64,000 nt of DNA from DAOPZC01 sp035353175 (GTDB lineage: Bacteria > Verrucomicrobiota > Kiritimatiellia > RFP12 > UBA1067). Made by a program: the position numbers and the translations under genes. The notes beneath the pieces are model-generated. The model worked only from the letters and a program-made list of their open reading frames with translations, was not told the DNA's origin and made no database searches. Location of the stretch: contig DAOPZC010000018.1 of the NCBI GenBank assembly GCA_035353175.1, forward strand, positions 1 through 64,000. Reading direction: 5' to 3'. This document shows positions 8,663-18,255 of the stretch, one piece after another. Each line of letters starts with the position of its first letter. Position 1 is the first letter of the stretch.

Positions 8663-10105
8663 ATGAAGGGGATGGCGCTTGTTGTTTTCGCGGTTTTCGC
8701 GGTTTCGGTTATTGATGCGGGAGCGGCCGGCTCAAATGACATTTTTCGCGCGGGAGCGGCGAAAGGCAATATCACGCCTCCATTGGGGGCCCCGATCATC
8801 GGCGGTTTCCATCCGTTTCCGGCGACGCATGTGCACGACGACCTGTTCGCCAAGTGTCTCGTGCTGGACAATGGCAAGACGCGCGCCGCGTTTGTCGTGT
8901 GCGATCTGCTCGGTCTTTCGCGCGGCGTGAGCGATGAGGCGCGGCGGCTGGTCCAAGAGGAGACCGGCTTGTCCGCCGGCAATGTGCTCGTCTCCGCGAC
9001 GCACACCCACTCGGCGATCAGCGCGCTGGGTGGGCGGTATAATCTCACGCCCGAGCTGGACGACTACCAGAAATTCGTGGCGCGACGCATCGCCGACACG
9101 GTGCGCTGCGCGATCAACAACCTGGAGCCCGCTCGCATCGGCTGGACTACCGCGTCGGTGCCGCAGCACGTCTTCTGCCGTCGCTGGTTTCTGAAGCCCG
9201 GCACCATGCCGGTGAATCCGTTCGGCAGCACGAATGACCTGGTGAAAATGAACCCGGCGCGGGCCAGCGCGAATCTGGACCGGCCCGCCGGCCCGACTGA
9301 TCCCCAGATCTGCCTGGTCGCCGTGAAAGCGCTCGACGGCCGTCCGCTCGCGCTCCTCTCGAACTATTCGCTGCACTACGTCGGCGGTGTGCGCGGCGCA
9401 GACATCTCGGCGGATTACTACGGCATGTACAGCGACCGTATCCAGCAGCTGCTGGGCGCGGACCGTCAGGATCCGCCTTTCGTCGCCCTGATGAGCAACG
9501 GCACGAGCGGCAACATCAACAACATCGATTTCACCAAGCCGGGCGAGAAACTGCCTCCGTATGCCCGGATGAGAACGGTCGCCGACGATGTGGCGCAGGC
9601 GGTCCACGCGGCGTATCAGCGTATCCTGTGGCGCGACACGGTCCCGCTCGCCGTGGCGTTCGAAGAGATCGATCTCGCCTTCCGCCATCCGACGCCAGAG
9701 CAGTGCGAACGCGCCAAAGGCGTGCTCGCCAAGCTCGCGCCCGGCGTCAAACCGAACACGCTTGAGGAGATCTACGCCGCGCGCACGCTGGAGGTCACTA
9801 CCGCGCCGGAGCGCTGGCATTTCGCGCTGCAGGCCTTCCGTGTCGGTGAAGTCGGTATTGCCACCTTGCCGAACGAGGTCTTTAGCGAAATCGGCTTGGA
9901 GATCAAAGCCCGCAGCCCATTTAAGCCGACGTTCGTGGTTTCGCTGGCGCACGGGTATTTTGGCTACCTTCCGACGCCGGAACAGCACAAACTGGGCGGA
10001 TATGAGACGTGGCTCGGCACCAGCCGGCTCGAAATCGAAGCGGCGCCGAAAATGGGCGATGCGTTGGTGCGCATGTTGAAACAGCTGGATGCGCCGGCAC
10101 CATGA
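8663..10105 (+). CDS. Secreted neutral/alkaline ceramidase-like protein
   Basis: 480 residues with an N-terminal signal peptide (about 1-21, cleavage near DAGAAG). The rest matches the N-terminal domain of the neutral/alkaline non-lysosomal ceramidase family: AAKGNITPPLGAP at the start of the mature protein, the Zn-binding segment SATHTHSAI (H114, H116) and SNYSLHYVGG carrying a further candidate His ligand. PVC bacteria have many proteins with only this domain and varied, mostly untested substrates, so ceramide hydrolysis is not assured. It is shorter than full ceramidases (about 650 residues) and lacks the C-terminal immunoglobulin-like domain. A G-rich ribosome site (AAAGGGGGGGG) precedes the ATG. 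The next gene follows after 11 nt. Confidence 0.72.
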   Translation: MKGMALVVFAVFAVSVIDAGAAGSNDIFRAGAAKGNITPPLGAPIIGGFHPFPATHVHDDLFAKCLVLDNGKTRAAFVVCDLLGLSRGVSDEARRLVQEETGLSAGNVLVSATHTHSAISALGGRYNLTPELDDYQKFVARRIADTVRCAINNLEPARIGWTTASVPQHVFCRRWFLKPGTMPVNPFGSTNDLVKMNPARASANLDRPAGPTDPQICLVAVKALDGRPLALLSNYSLHYVGGVRGADISADYYGMYSDRIQQLLGADRQDPPFVALMSNGTSGNINNIDFTKPGEKLPPYARMRTVADDVAQAVHAAYQRILWRDTVPLAVAFEEIDLAFRHPTPEQCERAKGVLAKLAPGVKPNTLEEIYAARTLEVTTAPERWHFALQAFRVGEVGIATLPNEVFSEIGLEIKARSPFKPTFVVSLAHGYFGYLPTPEQHKLGGYETWLGTSRLEIEAAPKMGDALVRMLKQLDAPAP

Positions 10106-10116
10106 AAGGAGCGGAG

Positions 10117-11028
10117 ATGAGCGTGGTAAAACGGATGGCGGGCCTGTCGCGCCGCGGTTTTCTCGCGGCGGCAGGAGGTGCCATTGCGGGGTGTTGCGCA
10201 GGAAACGGGGCCGCAGGCAAGAGGCGCGGGCCGCTGGTTACGTTCGGGATGGTCACGGACTTGCATTCCGCCGACTTGGATCCCAACGCCGGCCGGCATT
10301 ACCGCGAATCGATCGCGAAGCTGGACGCGTGCGTGTCGGACATGAACCGGCGCGGCGTCGATTTCCTGATCGAATTGGGCGACTTCAAAGACCTGGGCGC
10401 GACCGCCGACGCGACGGTCGCGAATCTGCACGCCGTCGAAACGGCCTTCCGGAAGTTCAACGGGCCGCGGTATCATGTGCTGGGGAATCACGACATGGAC
10501 CGGATCTCGAAGGCGCAGGCGCTCGCGGCGATTGAGAACACGGGCATTCCTCGCGACCGATCGTATTATTCGTACGACGTGAAAGGTGCCCATTTCATCG
10601 TCCTGGACGCGACGTTCCGCCCGGACGGCACGCCTTACGATTCCGGGAATTTCAAGTGGACCGAGGCGTTTGTGCCCCCGGCGGAACTGGCTTGGCTGGA
10701 GCGCGACCTCAAGAAAACGCGGCTGCCGTCCATCGTCTTCATTCACCAGTTGCTTGACGGCGACCAAGAAGTGTATGACGTGAAGAATGCGGCGGCGGTG
10801 CGACGCGTTCTCGAACAGAGCGGGCGCGTCCACGCCGTTTTTCAGGGACACTATCACGAGGGCAAGTATGCGAACGTCCGGGGAATCCACTACTACACGC
10901 TCAAAGCGATGGTGGTGGGCTCCGGCCCGCAGAACAACGCGTACGCCACCGCCGACGTGTATCCGGACGGCAGTGTGAAGGTCACCGGGTTTCAGCGCGC
11001 GGAGTCGCGGGTGTTCGCCGTGGGGTGA
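10117..11028 (+). CDS. Tat-exported metallophosphoesterase
   Basis: 303-residue calcineurin-like phosphoesterase. The N terminus has a twin-arginine motif (LSRRGFLAAAGGAIAG) followed by Cys-Cys, which could be a lipobox, so the mature enzyme should be periplasmic and possibly lipid-anchored. Metal-binding motifs appear in order: D-x-H (TDLHS), GD (ELGDFKD), GNHD (LGNHDMD), H in FIHQLLD and GH-x-H (QGHYHEG). The start at 10117 is preferred for AAGGAG 6 nt upstream; an ATG at 10102 overlaps the ceramidase-like stop as ATGA. The substrate is unknown. Location next to a ceramidase-like and a heparinase-like gene suggests a role in degrading phosphorylated polymers or lipids outside the cytoplasm. 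Confidence 0.8.
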   Translation: MSVVKRMAGLSRRGFLAAAGGAIAGCCAGNGAAGKRRGPLVTFGMVTDLHSADLDPNAGRHYRESIAKLDACVSDMNRRGVDFLIELGDFKDLGATADATVANLHAVETAFRKFNGPRYHVLGNHDMDRISKAQALAAIENTGIPRDRSYYSYDVKGAHFIVLDATFRPDGTPYDSGNFKWTEAFVPPAELAWLERDLKKTRLPSIVFIHQLLDGDQEVYDVKNAAAVRRVLEQSGRVHAVFQGHYHEGKYANVRGIHYYTLKAMVVGSGPQNNAYATADVYPDGSVKVTGFQRAESRVFAVG

Positions 11029-11131
11029 CGCGCAAAAGGAGGAGACTGCTCGCATCCGCGCCGGGGCCGTCGCGGTCTGCCTGTATGAGATCCGTGTCGC
11101 ACATCAACAGAAAGCTTAGCTGATATCACGC

Positions 11132-14100
11132 ATGAATCCGAAATTTTCTCGTTTGCTTTGGATCGTTGTCCCCTGTCTGCACGTCGCGGCCGATCTGGTG
11201 CCGCTGGCCGATGAGGTTGCGCTCAAACCGTGGAGCAAAAAGATCAACACCTCCCTGTCGCGGGCTGAAGGCGGCGCGCTGACGATGGCGGTGCGCACCG
11301 GCGACTTTAACTTCGGCTGGTCGCAGTGCCCGCTTCCCGCCGGCGCCGTACCGCCGCAGGCCGCGGGCGTTTACGGGCGGTTCCGCGCCGCGCCCGGCAC
11401 CCGGGGCCAGCTTGCGCTGATGATGCTCCTGCTCAACGGCAAAGAGACGGACTACTATGCGTGCAGCCAAGGGGCGCTTGCTGAGAGCGGTGGCGCGTGG
11501 ATCGAGTTCTACGCGCCGCTGTCCGATTTCAGGCCAGACCGGAACGCCAAGGCACGGACGCTGAAAGCCGACATGATCCGAGCGGGTGACCGCCTTCAGC
11601 TGAATCTCAACAACGTGGTCGGTTCCAAGGCGGTCGCGGAGTTTGACCGGTTGCGCTTTATGGAAAAGGAAGAGGCCGAAACTATCGGCCGCGCGATCCG
11701 GCGCGCGTCCCTTGCCCGCACGCTGTTGCCGGATGCGCAATGCGCGGGTGCGCCGCATCCCCGTTTGTTGCTCAATCCCGCCCGGCTGCAACGCGTCCGC
11801 GCCAAAGCCGCGGCCGGCGGCGATGCGCAGGCGGCCTATGGTGCGCTGGTGAAGAAACACGCGGAAGGGTATTTGCGGAATTACAATGCCGCGGCCCCGC
11901 TTGACAAGGTCTTGAACTTCGAGCCGACAGGAGAGGTCAACGCCCATCAGCGCAGCGGACAGCTGGAGGGACGTCTGACATCGGCCGTGATCCCCATCGA
12001 GATTCTGGCGGCAGCCTATCAGATCACGGGCGACGAACGCTATGGCCGCCACGCCGCGAAGGCCCTGGTGAACGCGGCCCGTGCGCTCGATGCCGACAAT
12101 GCGGTGCTCAACAGCGGGTTTTATTATACCCGCACCTTCTATGTGCGCGCGCTGGCTTTCGGTTACGATTGGCTCTGGCCGCTGCTTACGCCCGAAGAGC
12201 GCCGTGACGTGAAGACCACGTTGCTCGGTTTCGTGCTCCAGATCCATGCCGACAGTTGGACTGCGGGTTGGGGCCGCCGCCCGCTCCACCGCGTGTGGAA
12301 CTGGAATCCGGGGCTGGTGAGCTGCGCGGGCTTGGGGATGTTAGCCTTGGAGGGTGAGACGACAGCTGCCGAGAAAGCGGTTCTTTTCGATCTGCGCAGA
12401 CACTTGCGCGATTATCTCACGCTGGGTATCGACGCCGACGGCGCGTGCCACGAAGGCCCCAACTATATCGCCTACGGGATCGGAGCGGGTCCCGAATTCG
12501 CCGAATGCCTGCGTGAGCAGGGGCGCGGCGATCTCTTCACGGAGACCAACTGGAAACTGATCCCGCCCTGGCTGGCGGCGGAGATGTTGCCGGATCACCG
12601 GCGCTGGAATAACCTCTCGGATTGCGGTCATGGCCAAGGCCCGTCTCCCGTCTACAGTTACACGTGCGGCCGTTTGTCCGAGTTGTCACGATCCGCGGCC
12701 GCCGTGCCGGGAGAGCGCCTGTCGCCCTCGGAAACCCTGCTGGCATCCAAAGACTTCCTTTGGCAATTCGCGGAAACGCCCGGCCCGCGCTTGCTCAGTT
12801 ACCCCGCGTTGGCGTCGCTGATGGGATGGGTGTGGGAGGAGGGCCTTGGCCGGCGGATCGCGTCTTCCAGCGCGCCGTCCGTGTTGGCGTATCTGCTTTT
12901 CCACGAGCCGTGTCCGGTGGCGAAAGATCCGGCGGCACTCCTGCCCGACGCACTGCATTTCCGGGGGCGGGGGTTGGCGGTTTCGCGGACGGGATATGGC
13001 TCAAACGACTTGCATTTCGCGGTGGAAGCCGGGCCGCATGCGGCGGGCCACGATCAGGCGGACAAAGGATCCTTCACCCTATACGGGTACGGGGCCGATC
13101 TCGCGATCGACAGCGGCTACGGCAACGACGGCGAAGCGCTGAAGAGCGGCAGCAGTCACGCCCATAACATGGTGCTCATCAACGGAGAGGGCCAGCCGAT
13201 GAACTGGCATAACCAGAGCAGCGGCCACATCAGCGGCTATCTCCATGGCAGCCTGCTGGACTGGGTGCGCGTCGATGCCCGCGAGGCGTGGGCTGTCCGT
13301 TACGACGGCGAGTGGCGGCCACAGCCCGCAGCCGAACCGTTGGACAAGGCGTTGCGCCACTTCCTCTTTGTGCGCGGTCACGGTACGGTTCCACCCTATC
13401 TCGTGGTGATGGACGATATCCGCAAGGACGGCAAGCCGGCGGATTACACGTGGCTCTGGCACATCCCAGCGGGCATGCGTTTCAAGGCGGCCGCGGGTTC
13501 TTGGTCTGCCGTTCCCATGCAGCTCTCGGGATCCGTTCTTACGACGGCGTCGGGCCATCCTCAGGGCGGTGCGCGTTTCACCTTTACGGTGCCTGCTGAG
13601 GGCCGTTATCTGCTTGCGGGCCTGACCCGCGCGGGTGGCGAGGACGAGGGCAAGTCCGACAGTTTCTTTGTGGGCATCAATGGCGGTAAACGCGCGACGT
13701 GGAATCTGCAAAGCGGAAAGAACTTCGGCTGGGAAGTCTTTGTGCCGGGTGAGGCGGGCATGACGAATCTTTTGGCGCTCAAGGCGGGCGAGACCGTGCG
13801 CGTCGAGCTCGCCGCGCGGGAAGCCGAGGCGCAGCTCAGCAAGCTGGCCTTGATTCTGGCGGGAACGGACGTGACGCTTGCGCCGGACGGACAACCCGCG
13901 GGCGGCGTGACCCTCACGGCGGACGAGGCCGAATTAATGGATCCGCCGCTGTTGCGGCAACCCATCCAGAGGATGGTTCAGCGCGATGTGCGGCTGACGG
14001 TCTTTCCGGTCACCACCGATGCGCGTCTGTTTACGAACCAATGGTTCGCGACCTCGCGCGAAGGGATGCATCCGCGCTTGGCGCATACGGTCAACGCCGT

Positions 14101-14425
14101 CGAACCGCGTTTCCTGATGGTATTGGTGCCCGGTACAGGTGCAACACCGCTGCCGCAGGTGCGGCGTCTCGCGATGGACAAGGGTGTCGGTGCGGAAATC
14201 GTTTGGGACGGCGTGACGGATCAGGTCCTCTTCGGCTCAGGCGAGATGTGCCGGGCCGCCGATATGGCGAGCGACGGCCATGCCGCGTTCATTCGCCGCG
14301 AAGAGGGGAAGGTGACGCACGGGGTGTTGTTGGACGGCACCACACTCACGGTAGACGATGTGGAGCGCGTTAAGAAATCGGGCTCGCGTGTGGCAACGGA
14401 TTTCCAAACCGACAAGGCGCGGTGA
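11132..14425 (+). CDS. Secreted heparinase II/III-like polysaccharide lyase family protein
   Basis: 1097 residues with a short hydrophobic N-terminal segment (RLLWIVVPCLHVAADLV) likely to be a signal peptide. After an N-terminal beta-domain (to about 195) comes the alpha/alpha-toroid typical of heparinase II/III and alginate lyases, opened by HPRLLLNPARLQRVRAKA, with HEGPNYIAYG and YNYG-like helical repeats. A beta-sandwich follows, with the family-typical HNMVLINGEGQ and HDQADKGSFTLYG segments. The C-terminal 250 residues form further beta-domains. Uronic-acid polysaccharides are the usual substrates, but specificity cannot be read here. No strong Shine-Dalgarno is seen before the ATG. Confidence 0.75.
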   Translation: MNPKFSRLLWIVVPCLHVAADLVPLADEVALKPWSKKINTSLSRAEGGALTMAVRTGDFNFGWSQCPLPAGAVPPQAAGVYGRFRAAPGTRGQLALMMLLLNGKETDYYACSQGALAESGGAWIEFYAPLSDFRPDRNAKARTLKADMIRAGDRLQLNLNNVVGSKAVAEFDRLRFMEKEEAETIGRAIRRASLARTLLPDAQCAGAPHPRLLLNPARLQRVRAKAAAGGDAQAAYGALVKKHAEGYLRNYNAAAPLDKVLNFEPTGEVNAHQRSGQLEGRLTSAVIPIEILAAAYQITGDERYGRHAAKALVNAARALDADNAVLNSGFYYTRTFYVRALAFGYDWLWPLLTPEERRDVKTTLLGFVLQIHADSWTAGWGRRPLHRVWNWNPGLVSCAGLGMLALEGETTAAEKAVLFDLRRHLRDYLTLGIDADGACHEGPNYIAYGIGAGPEFAECLREQGRGDLFTETNWKLIPPWLAAEMLPDHRRWNNLSDCGHGQGPSPVYSYTCGRLSELSRSAAAVPGERLSPSETLLASKDFLWQFAETPGPRLLSYPALASLMGWVWEEGLGRRIASSSAPSVLAYLLFHEPCPVAKDPAALLPDALHFRGRGLAVSRTGYGSNDLHFAVEAGPHAAGHDQADKGSFTLYGYGADLAIDSGYGNDGEALKSGSSHAHNMVLINGEGQPMNWHNQSSGHISGYLHGSLLDWVRVDAREAWAVRYDGEWRPQPAAEPLDKALRHFLFVRGHGTVPPYLVVMDDIRKDGKPADYTWLWHIPAGMRFKAAAGSWSAVPMQLSGSVLTTASGHPQGGARFTFTVPAEGRYLLAGLTRAGGEDEGKSDSFFVGINGGKRATWNLQSGKNFGWEVFVPGEAGMTNLLALKAGETVRVELAAREAEAQLSKLALILAGTDVTLAPDGQPAGGVTLTADEAELMDPPLLRQPIQRMVQRDVRLTVFPVTTDARLFTNQWFATSREGMHPRLAHTVNAVEPRFLMVLVPGTGATPLPQVRRLAMDKGVGAEIVWDGVTDQVLFGSGEMCRAADMASDGHAAFIRREEGKVTHGVLLDGTTLTVDDVERVKKSGSRVATDFQTDKAR

Positions 14426-14556
14426 CCGAGCCTTCAAGAAAGTCGCGATGGGTATGATGAACGGTATTGACACGGCGTACAAACCAAGCGGTCTTTTTAT
14501 CAGCGCCGTGCCCGTCTTCGCCACGTAGGTTTGTCCGGCGCGCGCATCTCGCGGCT
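14426..14556. other. Convergent intergenic gap
   Basis: Tail-to-tail gap between the heparinase-like gene and cusA. It holds an inverted repeat CACGGCG (14471-14477) / CGCCGTG (14504-14510) around a T-rich loop. This may help termination but lacks the GC stem plus T-run of an intrinsic terminator. No coding potential was seen. Confidence 0.3.
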
Positions 14557-17500
14557 TCAGGTGCGGGCCGGTACGGAGCGGCGTTTCCACTTCCACTCCT
14601 CGACTGCGCAGAAAACGCAGGGTACGATGAACAGGGTGATCAGACTGACCGCCATGCCGCCGACGGACGGGATCGCCATGGGTTTCATGACGTCCGAGCC
14701 GCGGCCGGTGGCCCAGAAGATGGGCATCAGGCCGAAGACCGTGGTCGCGGTGGTCATCAGGCAGGGACGGATGCGCTTGAGCCCGGCGTCGATGGTGGCG
14801 GCGCGTATTTCGGCAACCGACGCGAACGTGCGGTCTTTGAAGACGCCCTCCAGATAGGTGGCGACGATCACGCCGTCGTCGTCCACGACGCCGAAGAGGA
14901 CCAGAAAGCCGACCCACACCGCGACCGACAGGTTCACCCCCCAAAGGGCGAGCATGATGAAGCCGCCGCTGGCTGAGACCAGCACGCCGAAAAAGATCAC
15001 GGGGGCGAACCACCAGCGGGTGAAGCCGAGGTAGAGCATCACGAACATGATGGCCAGCGTGACGGGCACGAGAATCCGCATGCGGGCCATGGCCCGGACT
15101 TGGTTCTCGAATTGGCCGGACCACTCCCAGTAGTAGCCCGCGGGCAGTTGCAGCCGCCCGTCCTTCAGAGCCTGACGGAGGTGGGCCTCCGCGTCGTTGA
15201 CGACGGACACCTCGTCGCGGTCGCGGGTGTTCATGGTGACGTAGCCGACCAGGAGTCCGCGCTCGCCTTTGATCTCCTGCGGCCCCAGCACGGTCGTAAT
15301 GTCGGCGAGCTGGGCGAGGGGCACCTGCGCTCCCGATGAGGTGGGGACATTGATCCGCTGGATGGCTTCGGCGTCCTCGCGGAAATCGCGGGCCAGGCGG
15401 ATGCGGATGGGGTAGCGTTCGCGTCCCTCGACCGACTCCGTGAGGTTCATGCCGCCCAAAGCCATTTCGATGACATCCTGCACGTCGCGGATGTTGACGC
15501 CGTAGCGCCCGATGCGGTCGCGGTCGATCTCGATCTGGATGTAGGGCTTGCCGACGATGCGGTCCGCGACGATGTCGGTTGCGCCGGGAACCTCGTGCAG
15601 GAGCTGTTCGATCCTCAGGCCGATCCGCTCGATCTCGCGCAGGTTCGAGCCGTAGATCTTGACTCCCATCATGGCGCGGAAACCGGTCTGAAGCATGATC
15701 AGGCGCGTCTGGATGGGCTGGAGGAACGTGGGCAGCACGCCGGGGATGGCGGTCTTCTCCTGAAGCTCTGTCAGGATCTCATTTTTGGTGATGCGCCTTG
15801 TCTCGGGCCAAACCCGCGAAAGCGGCTTCCTGACGACGTCGGGCCAATCGGAGAAAAACCGTTTGACGCTGCGCGTCCGCCACTCGTCCTCGGGCTTGAG
15901 GATGATGATGCTCTCCATCATGCCGATCGGGGCGGGGTCGAGCGCCGATTCGGCGCGTCCGACCTTGCCCACCACGGATTCGACCTCCGGAACGCTTGCG
16001 ATGGCCCGGTCCTGGGTGCTGTTGACCTGGATCGCCTGCGAGAGGGAACCCTGCGGCAGCAGCGAGGGCATGTAGAGGAACGAGCCTTCGTCCAAGGGCG
16101 GGAAAAACTCCCGGCCCAGGCCGGGGAGGATGTGCTTTTCGCGGATGACGGTTGTCCCCGCTGCGGTTTCGTCGGCTTGCTCTTTCGGGTCGGGCCGGCG
16201 CCAGCGGACACGGGTCTGCTCGCTGCCGTCTTTGTGCCGCAGGCGTTCCCAGCGGAGGTGGGCGAACTCGGCGAGCGGGCGAGTGATGGCGGCGTCAGGA
16301 GGCGCGTACATGAGCCGCTTGAGTTCGGCCGAAGCGGGTTCGCGGGCGAAGATGTTGATGAGGGCCTCGACCGGATAGAGGGTTTTCCCCAGGCCCAGCC
16401 AGACACTCAGACCGGCAAAGAGCAGGAGGCACGGAAGGACGAGAAATGTTTTCTTGTGTGCGAGGACCCAGCCCAGCGCCGGGACGTAGCATCTGGCGAT
16501 CAGGCGCGAGACACGGTTTTCCTCCAGCGGCTGAAAGCGCTCACGGGCCATGCGGAGCACGCAGAGGGCGACGCCCACGCCGGCGGCGCCGGAGATCAGC
16601 CAGCCTTCGCCGGCCCCCTTGGCGAGGCCCCAGATGAACGCGAGATGCGTGACGAACGCCACGGACGCTCCGATGGAAACGGTCATCAGGGCGACGATGC
16701 CGTTACGCCACTTGACCGGCCGGAAGAGCAAGTAACAGAGAAACGGCACCACCGTGACCGCCAACACCACGGAGGAGCCGATGGCGAAAGTCTTGGTGAA
16801 GGCCAGGGGCTGGAAGAGCTTGCCCTCCTGGTCCGTCAGGAAAAAGACCGGGATGAACGACACGATGGTGTTAGAGACCGCTGTGATGATCGCTCCTCCG
16901 ACCTCGGTCGCGCCCTCGTAGATGAGCCCGAAGTGGCCTTTCTCGCGCTTCTCCTCATCGGTCGCGGCGGCGATGCGGCGGTAGATGTTTTCGGACATGA
17001 TGATGCCCATGTCGGCCACGTCGCCGATGGCGATGGCGAGTCCGGCCAGCGACATGATGTTGCTGTCGATGCCGAAGAGGTACATCAGGATGAAGGTGAG
17101 CGCCACCGCCAGCGGAAGCGTGGCCAGCACCGTCGCCGTGGTCCGGAGGTGGAGCAGGAAAAAGAGGATGACGATGCTCGCGAGCAGGACCTCCTCGCTC
17201 AACGCCTCCTGAAGCGTGGCGATGGTTTCGTTGACGATCGTGGTTCGGTCATAGAACGGGACGATGCTGACTTTAGAGGTCCGGCCGTTGGCGAGCTTCT
17301 TGGAGGGCAGACCCGATTCCAGTTGGGCGAGTTTGGCTTGCACCCGCCGCATCACCGCACGGGGGTTCTCGCCGTAACGCATGAGCACAACGCCGCCGAC
17401 GGTCTCCACGCCGCCTTTGTCCAGCGAGCCGCGCCGGAAGTCGGGGCCCATCTGAACGGTGGCGACATTGCGCACGGTGATCGGCGTCCCGCCCTCTTGG

Positions 17501-18240
17501 CGGATGACGATCCGCTCGAGATCCTCGACGGTCTTGATGAACCCCACACCGCGGATGAAGGATTCGATGCCGTTGTTCTCGACCACCTTTGCTCCGACGT
17601 CGATGTTGCTCTTGCTGACGGCCTCGTAGACGTCCATCAGTGTGACGCGGTGCGCACGGAGTTTGTCCGGGTGGATGTCGATCTGGTACTGCTTGACGAA
17701 GCCGCCGATGCTCGCGACCTCGCTCACGCCCTCGACGGCGTTGAGCTGATAGCGCACGTACCAGTCCTGGATCGAGCGCAGTTCGGCCAGGTCGAAGCCT
17801 TCACCCTCGACCGTGTACCAGTAGACCTGGCCGAGCGCGGTGGCGTCGGGGCCGAGCACCGGCGTGACGCCGGACGGCAGCCGCTGCTGGGCCACGTTCA
17901 TGCGTTCGAGCACGCGCGAGCGGGCCCAGTAATAATCGACTTCGTCCTTGAAGATGACGAAGACCATCGAGAAGCCGAAGCCCGACATCGAGCGGATCGT
18001 TTTCACGCCGGGGGTGCCCGTCAGACTCGTCGTGAGCGGGAACGTGACTTGGTCGTCCACGTCTTGCGGGCTGCGGCCGGGCCAGTCGGCATACACGATG
18101 ACCTGCTTATCGCCGATGTCCGGAATAGCGTCCACCGGCGTGTTGACGACGGCGAAGTAACCGGCCGCGCACAGGCCGACGACGATGAGCCCCATCAGAA
18201 ACGGGTTCTTCAGGCACCAACGGATAAGCGCATTGACCAT
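14557..18240 (-). CDS. cusA: CusA/CzcA-family RND efflux pump, probable Cu(I)/Ag(I) exporter
   Basis: Inner-membrane proton-driven pump of the heavy-metal RND family, 1227 residues. It begins with the family-typical LIRWCLKNPFLMGLIV helix and TPVDAIPDIGDKQVIVY. The proton-relay Asp is in GDVADMGIIMSEN. The three Met positions that bind Cu(I)/Ag(I) in E. coli CusA all appear conserved: YMPSLLP (M573 equivalent), IMLQTGF (M623) and ALGGMNLTE (M672). It is about 180 residues longer than E. coli CusA, much of the excess lying in a charged segment before REFFPPLDEGSF. It is the last gene of a YHS-cusC-cusB-cusA operon, 15 nt after cusB. Confidence 0.92.
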   Translation of the reverse strand: MVNALIRWCLKNPFLMGLIVVGLCAAGYFAVVNTPVDAIPDIGDKQVIVYADWPGRSPQDVDDQVTFPLTTSLTGTPGVKTIRSMSGFGFSMVFVIFKDEVDYYWARSRVLERMNVAQQRLPSGVTPVLGPDATALGQVYWYTVEGEGFDLAELRSIQDWYVRYQLNAVEGVSEVASIGGFVKQYQIDIHPDKLRAHRVTLMDVYEAVSKSNIDVGAKVVENNGIESFIRGVGFIKTVEDLERIVIRQEGGTPITVRNVATVQMGPDFRRGSLDKGGVETVGGVVLMRYGENPRAVMRRVQAKLAQLESGLPSKKLANGRTSKVSIVPFYDRTTIVNETIATLQEALSEEVLLASIVILFFLLHLRTTATVLATLPLAVALTFILMYLFGIDSNIMSLAGLAIAIGDVADMGIIMSENIYRRIAAATDEEKREKGHFGLIYEGATEVGGAIITAVSNTIVSFIPVFFLTDQEGKLFQPLAFTKTFAIGSSVVLAVTVVPFLCYLLFRPVKWRNGIVALMTVSIGASVAFVTHLAFIWGLAKGAGEGWLISGAAGVGVALCVLRMARERFQPLEENRVSRLIARCYVPALGWVLAHKKTFLVLPCLLLFAGLSVWLGLGKTLYPVEALINIFAREPASAELKRLMYAPPDAAITRPLAEFAHLRWERLRHKDGSEQTRVRWRRPDPKEQADETAAGTTVIREKHILPGLGREFFPPLDEGSFLYMPSLLPQGSLSQAIQVNSTQDRAIASVPEVESVVGKVGRAESALDPAPIGMMESIIILKPEDEWRTRSVKRFFSDWPDVVRKPLSRVWPETRRITKNEILTELQEKTAIPGVLPTFLQPIQTRLIMLQTGFRAMMGVKIYGSNLREIERIGLRIEQLLHEVPGATDIVADRIVGKPYIQIEIDRDRIGRYGVNIRDVQDVIEMALGGMNLTESVEGRERYPIRIRLARDFREDAEAIQRINVPTSSGAQVPLAQLADITTVLGPQEIKGERGLLVGYVTMNTRDRDEVSVVNDAEAHLRQALKDGRLQLPAGYYWEWSGQFENQVRAMARMRILVPVTLAIMFVMLYLGFTRWWFAPVIFFGVLVSASGGFIMLALWGVNLSVAVWVGFLVLFGVVDDDGVIVATYLEGVFKDRTFASVAEIRAATIDAGLKRIRPCLMTTATTVFGLMPIFWATGRGSDVMKPMAIPSVGGMAVSLITLFIVPCVFCAVEEWKWKRRSVPART

Positions 18241-18255
18241 ATCGGCGGACCTCCG

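Noticed and set aside
14557..18240. Frameshift or fusion in cusA because it is about 180 residues longer than E. coli CusA
   Set aside because: The frame is continuous, the pump motifs are in order, and the extra residues form one charged insertion.
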